Positions 59,601 to 64,000 of a stretch of DNA of 64,000 nt are shown here, piece by piece. Each line of letters begins with the position of its first letter. Position 1 is the first letter of the stretch. The translations under genes and the position numbers were made by a program. The notes under the pieces are model-generated. The model had not been told where the DNA came from and did not search any database. It saw nothing but the letters and a program-made list of their open reading frames with translations. Source of the stretch: Homarus americanus. Taxonomy: Eukaryota > Arthropoda > Malacostraca > Decapoda > Nephropidae. Location: positions 4,058,007 through 4,122,006 of the forward strand of contig NW_024753828.1 in the NCBI RefSeq assembly GCF_018991925.1, given 5' to 3'.

Positions 59601-61903
59601 CCTGTACTAATAAACAACAAACCATCTTGTCATGGCACTTAATATGCCAGTTTAACATTATTTTAGTAGACTCATTTTTCATCGTTCTGACAAGGTGATT
59701 TGTTGTTTGAAAGTAATACAATATTCTGCATATTATTTTTTTTAAACTTCTACTTTAAAGTTCTCCACCACTTAAGTAAACTACAATTTACCTGAAGAAA
59801 TTCAAAACTAAATTTGTTCATGCTTTCAAAGAGTAGGAGTGACCGTGTTCAGAAAACTGGAGAACTGACAAATCCAGCAAGCTTTTAGGGTCAAACATCT
59901 CCAGATTTCTGAGGTTATATGTACAGTACAGTAGATGGCTGTTTTCTAGAGAATGCATAGTACTCAGCAGAGGCTATGTACTGTATCATTAACAAGGAAA
60001 ACAACGGAAAGGTAACAGCATATGATTGAGTGAACCATAATAAAGTACCAGGTTCATGATATTGAAAGCAATTTCGTATAGAAAGGATTACATACCTTGA
60101 GCTTTCGTCAGAAGTAAACATGGGTGGTGGATTAACCAAGCGTTGCTCAAGGATATTATCAATTGTTATTTCTAAGGAATGAGTGTGGCGTAAATCCTCC
60201 AATATGTGTGAATATGAGACATCAGGAAACATTTGCTGTACCTGTAATAAATGAACCAAGTATATAGTGTTTATAAAATCTGGCTCTGTTAGTATGACAT
60301 AGATGATAAATTCATAGAAATTTACTATAAACTGTGTCATCATTGAGTAAATCAGAAACTAAAATATTTTCTATGTGCCTGAGTGAGGCCCAGGCTCACA
60401 GAAATCAAGTATTCAGAATGTTCACTTAACCAATATTTCATCCCAAGATTTTCACAGGTTTGGAATTTTTTCAGGTGGCTAATAAAATCACAGAGTTGGC
60501 ACCCAGTACCAGTGTGTGAAAACAGATAAGGGAATGCTATTATATTGTCACACCTTCCCAATTTATCATACATCCACTGACAAATATTATAGTTCTTATA
60601 AAAAGGAAAGTTGTGGCAGCTCAATGGATATATTCCTTGCCTCCAGTCCTGATGGTCATGAGTATGTCCCCAAGACACCCCAAGTCCACCACTTGTGATT
60701 GGGTATTTAATTTTACAGTTGGAGAGGAGAAGGCTGTTAAGTGTTTTCCCAGTCATATTGCCTCTTTCAATCTTTGTGAACTGAAAACCATCTCGTTATT
60801 CAGAGTGTGTATCTATTCTATCCTAATTGGGTTGTCAAAACTATGGAACCCATATTTCATGATTAAAGAAGATAACATGAAACAAAAGTTTCATAATGAA
60901 AGGAAAACAAGACAATAAACCTGAAATTGGGACTATGTTCCCTGATACAATAATATTTTTTTAAGCCTCATCCTTGACTTGTGATAACTGATCAAAGGAA
61001 AATACAGTACTGATAAACAATGACTCTGTTTTCTGCATAAAAACTCTTCTCGAAGAAAAATCCAATAGGAAGTTATTCATTTCTTATCCTTGTCTTTCAC
61101 TGCATTTATTCCTGATAAAATCTATTTTCAAATTCATCTTTCTCATTGCCAGTGTTTCTCAATATGCACTGACATTACAGTTAGATTGTCCATCTCCTGC
61201 AAATACCACACTATGATCTTTTTGATATAATTATTGCACCTCCAGAAAATGCTGCCCACACACTTCACCAAAACAATTTATCATTCTACCAAAATATATT
61301 AATCTAACACTACTACTGTACCTGTTTACAAAAACTAAAGATATCCATTATGTACCACCCTGGTTTAACTATTTATCTCTACCTTCATCCATTTTCCATT
61401 TTCACTTCCATTCATGCCATCTCTCCCTCCATAATTATATCTAACAGCTTAAACTATTACACAGCCTTAGCATACTCCAACAGTTAACTGAACCAATCAC
61501 AACAACCACCACTGTTTCTTGCACATTCATTACTTCCTTAAAAACATTATGCAGTCCTCCTCATATGCCATACTGTACAGCTAATGGGAAGAAAAAGAAA
61601 TAATGAAAAAATCTTCACCTGTCTGGCAAGGCTATCCAACTGAGAGGTTGATGCTGGTTGTGAATTAGCTTGGTGATGACGAGGTAGTTGCGTGTGACTC
61701 TGTTCTACACTGAAACTGGGAAGCCACGACACATACCGCCATCCTGCCGTGCCAGGAGAACCTTCAGGAGCAGCAGGGGATGGAAAAGTTCCTGCACCTC
61801 CATGACCAACATTTCTAACACTATTTTCCTGTCCCATACCATTTTCTTCACTGGTAGGAAGAAAACCATCTAGCAGGGAACCAGACAGTGACCCTGCATC
61901 ATT
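53480..61903 (-). CDS. AMFR: AMFR/gp78 ER-associated E3 ubiquitin ligase, 3' part, 4 exons
   Basis: Four exons join in phase to give about 272 residues plus stop. Family members are polytopic ER-membrane RING ligases that ubiquitinate misfolded proteins and HMG-CoA reductase with Ube2g2. In order: a Gly/Ser-rich linker with SWLPSFSVE (matching the human SWLPSFSVEV), then LDSLARQVQQMFPDVSY and LEITIDNILEQRLV, which form the CUE ubiquitin-binding domain. An acidic stretch (DEDIEEEEEYF) follows, then GSRFSKSPQEREQMLAQRK and QARRRFVTK, matching the human Ube2g2-binding region. The RING and transmembrane helices must be on exons beyond 64000. The vertebrate C-terminal p97-binding (VIM) motif is not seen before the stop. 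AUP1 also has CUE and G2BR-like parts, but these residues match AMFR better. AMFR is convergent with NT5C2. Confidence 0.9.
54084..54986. mobile_element. TA-type element in the last AMFR intron, with a nested copy
   Basis: The ends are CAATGGAGTCTCGATAATTT and, inverted, CAGTGGAGTCTCGATAATTC. The right side has TA; the left flank reads AA. A second pair, CAAGAGGGTTGGGATATATC at 54123 and CAGTAAAGCCTCGAATAACG ending at 54808, suggests a nested insertion flanked by TA. No intact transposase is seen. Confidence 0.75.
55230..55418 (-). CDS. AMFR: AMFR acidic-linker exon
   Basis: Minus-strand acceptor TTTTTCAG before 55418 and donor GTCAGT after 55230. The exon completes the split codon and encodes LLFDVKQDKEDNQQ, DEDIEEEEEYFQD and a Ser/Asp-rich end (SSTSDDSSDTESEG). 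Low conservation is expected here; phase continuity on both sides supports it. Confidence 0.85.
55774..56104. repeat. Inverted repeat in AMFR intron, ATCCCATTTTATG family
   Basis: AAATCCCATTTTATGAATGA at about 55776 occurs inverted at about 56070-56095. The same word appears near 47322, so it is a dispersed repeat rather than a unique hairpin. Confidence 0.6.
56105..60095. other. AMFR intron, mostly without recognised features
   Basis: AT-rich intron sequence between the linker and CUE exons. A transposon remnant lies at 59210-59603. The remaining open frames are short and unmatched. Confidence 0.5.
59210..59603. mobile_element. Right part of a Tigger-type element
   Basis: The right end is TATGTCGAGGGATACCTG followed by TA, the same terminus class as 43330-43956 and 62511-63516. 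The left portion carries the recurrent module (CATCTACCCGAAAACATGAG). The left terminus is not seen. Confidence 0.55.
60096..60241 (-). CDS. AMFR: AMFR exon encoding the CUE domain
   Basis: The acceptor TTATTACAG precedes 60241 and the donor GTATGT follows 60096. It encodes VQQMFPDVSYSHILEDL, LEITIDNILEQRLVNPPP and MFTSDESS. The MFP and DNIL motifs of CUE domains are intact. It ends with two bases of a split codon. Confidence 0.92.
61619..61903 (-). CDS. AMFR: AMFR exon with SWLPSFSVE linker
   Basis: On the minus strand the acceptor TTGCTCAACAG precedes 61903 and the donor GTGAAG follows 61619. The 95 codons begin NDAGSLSGSLLDGF and end SQLDSLARQ. The SWLPSFSVE motif just before the CUE domain is characteristic of AMFR. 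Both ends are phase 0. Confidence 0.88.
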
Positions 61904-62510
61904 CTGTTGAGCAAAAAAATGCAAGATAATCAAGATCATTCTTTTCATAATTCATGTAACTATCAATTATATGCTGACTCAGCTAACAAAAACACAATTA
62001 TCAACAGACAACAATTATGAAAGCTTCACTTTATGCATTTTTCTGCCATATGACACATCACTGTCCTTCTTTTACAGTAATACAACCCTGACATACAGAT
62101 AAACTTCACTGTAGAGGTTTAGCCAGCTCTAATGTATACAAAGCAAATTTATTAGGGGTAATCATCCTAATCATTTTATAACTATTTTCCAAGCTTGTGT
62201 TGGTTGGCCACAATCACTTGATGATATGATGTTCCAGTTGTGGTAAAGCATATTTGAAGCAAGTTTTATGGTGATATGCCTGTCTTATTGCCAACCCCCT
62301 TTTACAGGCAGGGATCTGAGCATTACATGTGCAGGTATGAGACCATTTATCCAGCATGCATGGGACCTGGTCACTACTGGATAAGGGTTTTTTCAGGAAT
62401 TAGAAGCACCAGGCCAAAAATGTAAGAAATGTATAGCAAAACCTCTGTACCTGGCTGTGAAGCCTTTGTTCAGATCGCTAAATTCACCCCTAAAACTAGC
62501 TTTAACTGTA

Positions 62511-63516
62511 CAGGCATCCTCGTTTAAATTTTTTTCACTTCGCGATTTTTTGGGTTTAGCAATTAAATATTTAGAACACCCTTTCTCATTTAATGATCGT
62601 CAATTTTCTGTTTAGTGATCTTCACCCCACTGGGAAAAATTAAGGAAGGAAATTGGAAAAACTTGGGATTCTGTGCTCCAAGTGTGCATCATTACAATAC
62701 AGGTACTATACTGTACACAGTACAGTGCAGCATTTTATAGTTTCAGAGTACTATTGTATACAGTATACAATACTGTACTACAAAACTATAAAATAAGAAA
62801 AATGAAGAGCATGAGTGTGTATGTGTGGGAAGTGAATGTATGTATTGTGGCAGTGAGCTGTAACTGTGGCCAGCTGCACTCTCCCTTCCCCCCTATGTGA
62901 CATCACAGAATACAAGCAGCAGCCACACACGTCACCTTGAGTCAGTTTGGTGACTGCCTGGATGAACTGTGTCGTATGTATACTGTATTGTACCAGTAAA
63001 TGTGAGGAATAAATAAAATTAATAATAAATAAAATAAAAAATACTGCATTGCCATTAAGTAATCATTTTACAGGACACGAGACAGAGAACAGCTGAGAGA
63101 TCCCCCGTGTCACTTCCCCCTCTCCCTTCCTCTCTCTGTGGGATAACTGCCGAACACGTAAGAAATGTTTATTCCCTTTATGTTTTTGACCTTATGATGA
63201 TTATTTTGTTTGCACATTCTCTATAAACAACTGTGTGCATGTAACAGGGTAAAATAAAATGAAAATTTTTTTGTATATCTACCTGAAATTATGAACTGAA
63301 CAATAACATAGCTCACAGCTCAGCCCCACCCGATCTGGGTGCTTCTGGGTGACGAGTCAGCGACTTGGCTACGCAATTACATGCCATGTCCACAAATATT
63401 ACTCCTCGTCATCCTTCATTTAGGATATTATTTCTCGTTATCCTTCATTTAGCGATCATTTCGCTTAACGATTGGTTTTCAGAAATGCATCCTAAGCATT
63501 AAATGAGGGATACCTG
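62511..63516. mobile_element. 1.0-kb Tigger-type MITE
   Basis: The left end after TA is CAGGCATCCTCGTTTAAATT; the right end, inverted, is CAGGTATCCCTCATTTAATG, though the right flank reads CA instead of TA. The interior carries the recurrent module (63170-63310). No transposase frame. Confidence 0.8.
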
Positions 63517-64000
63517 CACACTGTAACATTAATACTGTACTTAAAATTGTAAGCATATAGAAGGCAACAATGAAAATGTATAAATAGCATTAATGAAAGC
63601 ATAAAAAGAGCAAAATCGATAAAGTACAAGTTATTGTACAAAGTGTGTCTCAGTCGCCCCTGACGCTCACCTTAACAATGCAGCAGTGTCCCCAGCAACG
63701 GTGCTTTGCACCACAACCCCTCCGACCTCCACATGGTTTGACGGTGGATACCCGTATATACTTAAAACATTATACTTTATGATAATTACTTATTTAATTT
63801 CCTTTTGCACTTTCTGTATGTAGAATTGTGTGTGCATATCAATGAATAAAAAAAAAAGTATATAAGTAACCATAATTATGAGTTGAAAAGTACTTTATAC
63901 CTAATGATACTTACCCAGTAAGTTTTTTTTCTTGGACTGACTGTATGTGTAATTAACTGAATAAAAAAAAATTTGAAAATTACATCCACCTGAAATTATG
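63517..64000. other. Sequence to window edge with further module copies
   Basis: From about 63775 the text resembles the recurrent transposon module (ATAATTATGAGTTGAAAAG), and part of it appears again from about 63930, ending in CACCTGAAATTATG. It is probably another element cut by the edge. No AMFR exon was found here. Confidence 0.45.

Noticed and set aside
53480..61903. Assignment of the minus-strand gene to AUP1
   Set aside because: AUP1 also combines CUE and Ube2g2-binding parts, but SWLPSFSVE, MFPDV..ILEDL and GSRFSKS match AMFR more closely.

Overview
This is AT-rich nuclear DNA from an animal. It has protein-coding exons separated by kilobase-scale introns with GT/AG junctions, long (TA)n tracts, and an unusually dense load of small TA-flanked DNA transposons of the pogo/Tigger type. 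Degenerate CCTAA-type repeats and the element content suggest an arthropod, most plausibly a decapod crustacean. That assignment is inference; no organism-specific marker was seen.

Two conserved genes are present, both cut by the window edges. The first, on the plus strand (3475-19230), is the 3' part of NT5C2, the cytosolic purine 5'-nucleotidase. Eight exons splice in frame into about 432 residues, ending in an acidic tail. The HAD motif I and roughly the first 130 residues lie upstream of the window. The second, on the minus strand (61903 down to 53480), is the 3' part of AMFR (gp78), an ER-associated ubiquitin ligase. Four exons carry the segment before the CUE domain, the CUE domain, an acidic linker and a Ube2g2-binding-like basic helix. 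The RING and membrane domains lie beyond 64000. The genes are tail to tail, about 34 kb apart, and I recognise no other gene between them.

By region: 1-822 is the end of a Tigger transposon. 823-3474 is non-coding with small repeats. 3475-19230 is NT5C2, whose introns hold many nested elements, including a TTAA-flanked piggyBac-like element and a 26-bp minisatellite. 19231-53479 is the intergenic interval, with a nearly full-length but broken Tigger (34368-36710), a 192-bp hAT-type element with a perfect 8-bp target duplication, many TA-flanked MITEs, three long (TA)n arrays and tRNA-derived remnants. 53480-61903 is AMFR. 61904-64000 is AMFR intron or upstream sequence filled with further elements.

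I found no clear new biological system. The points most worth a second look are the diversity of pogo/Tigger families and the internal module they share, a possible intronic-polyadenylation isoform of NT5C2, transposon-supplied poly(A) signals, and an AMFR that appears to end before the p97-binding motif known in vertebrates.
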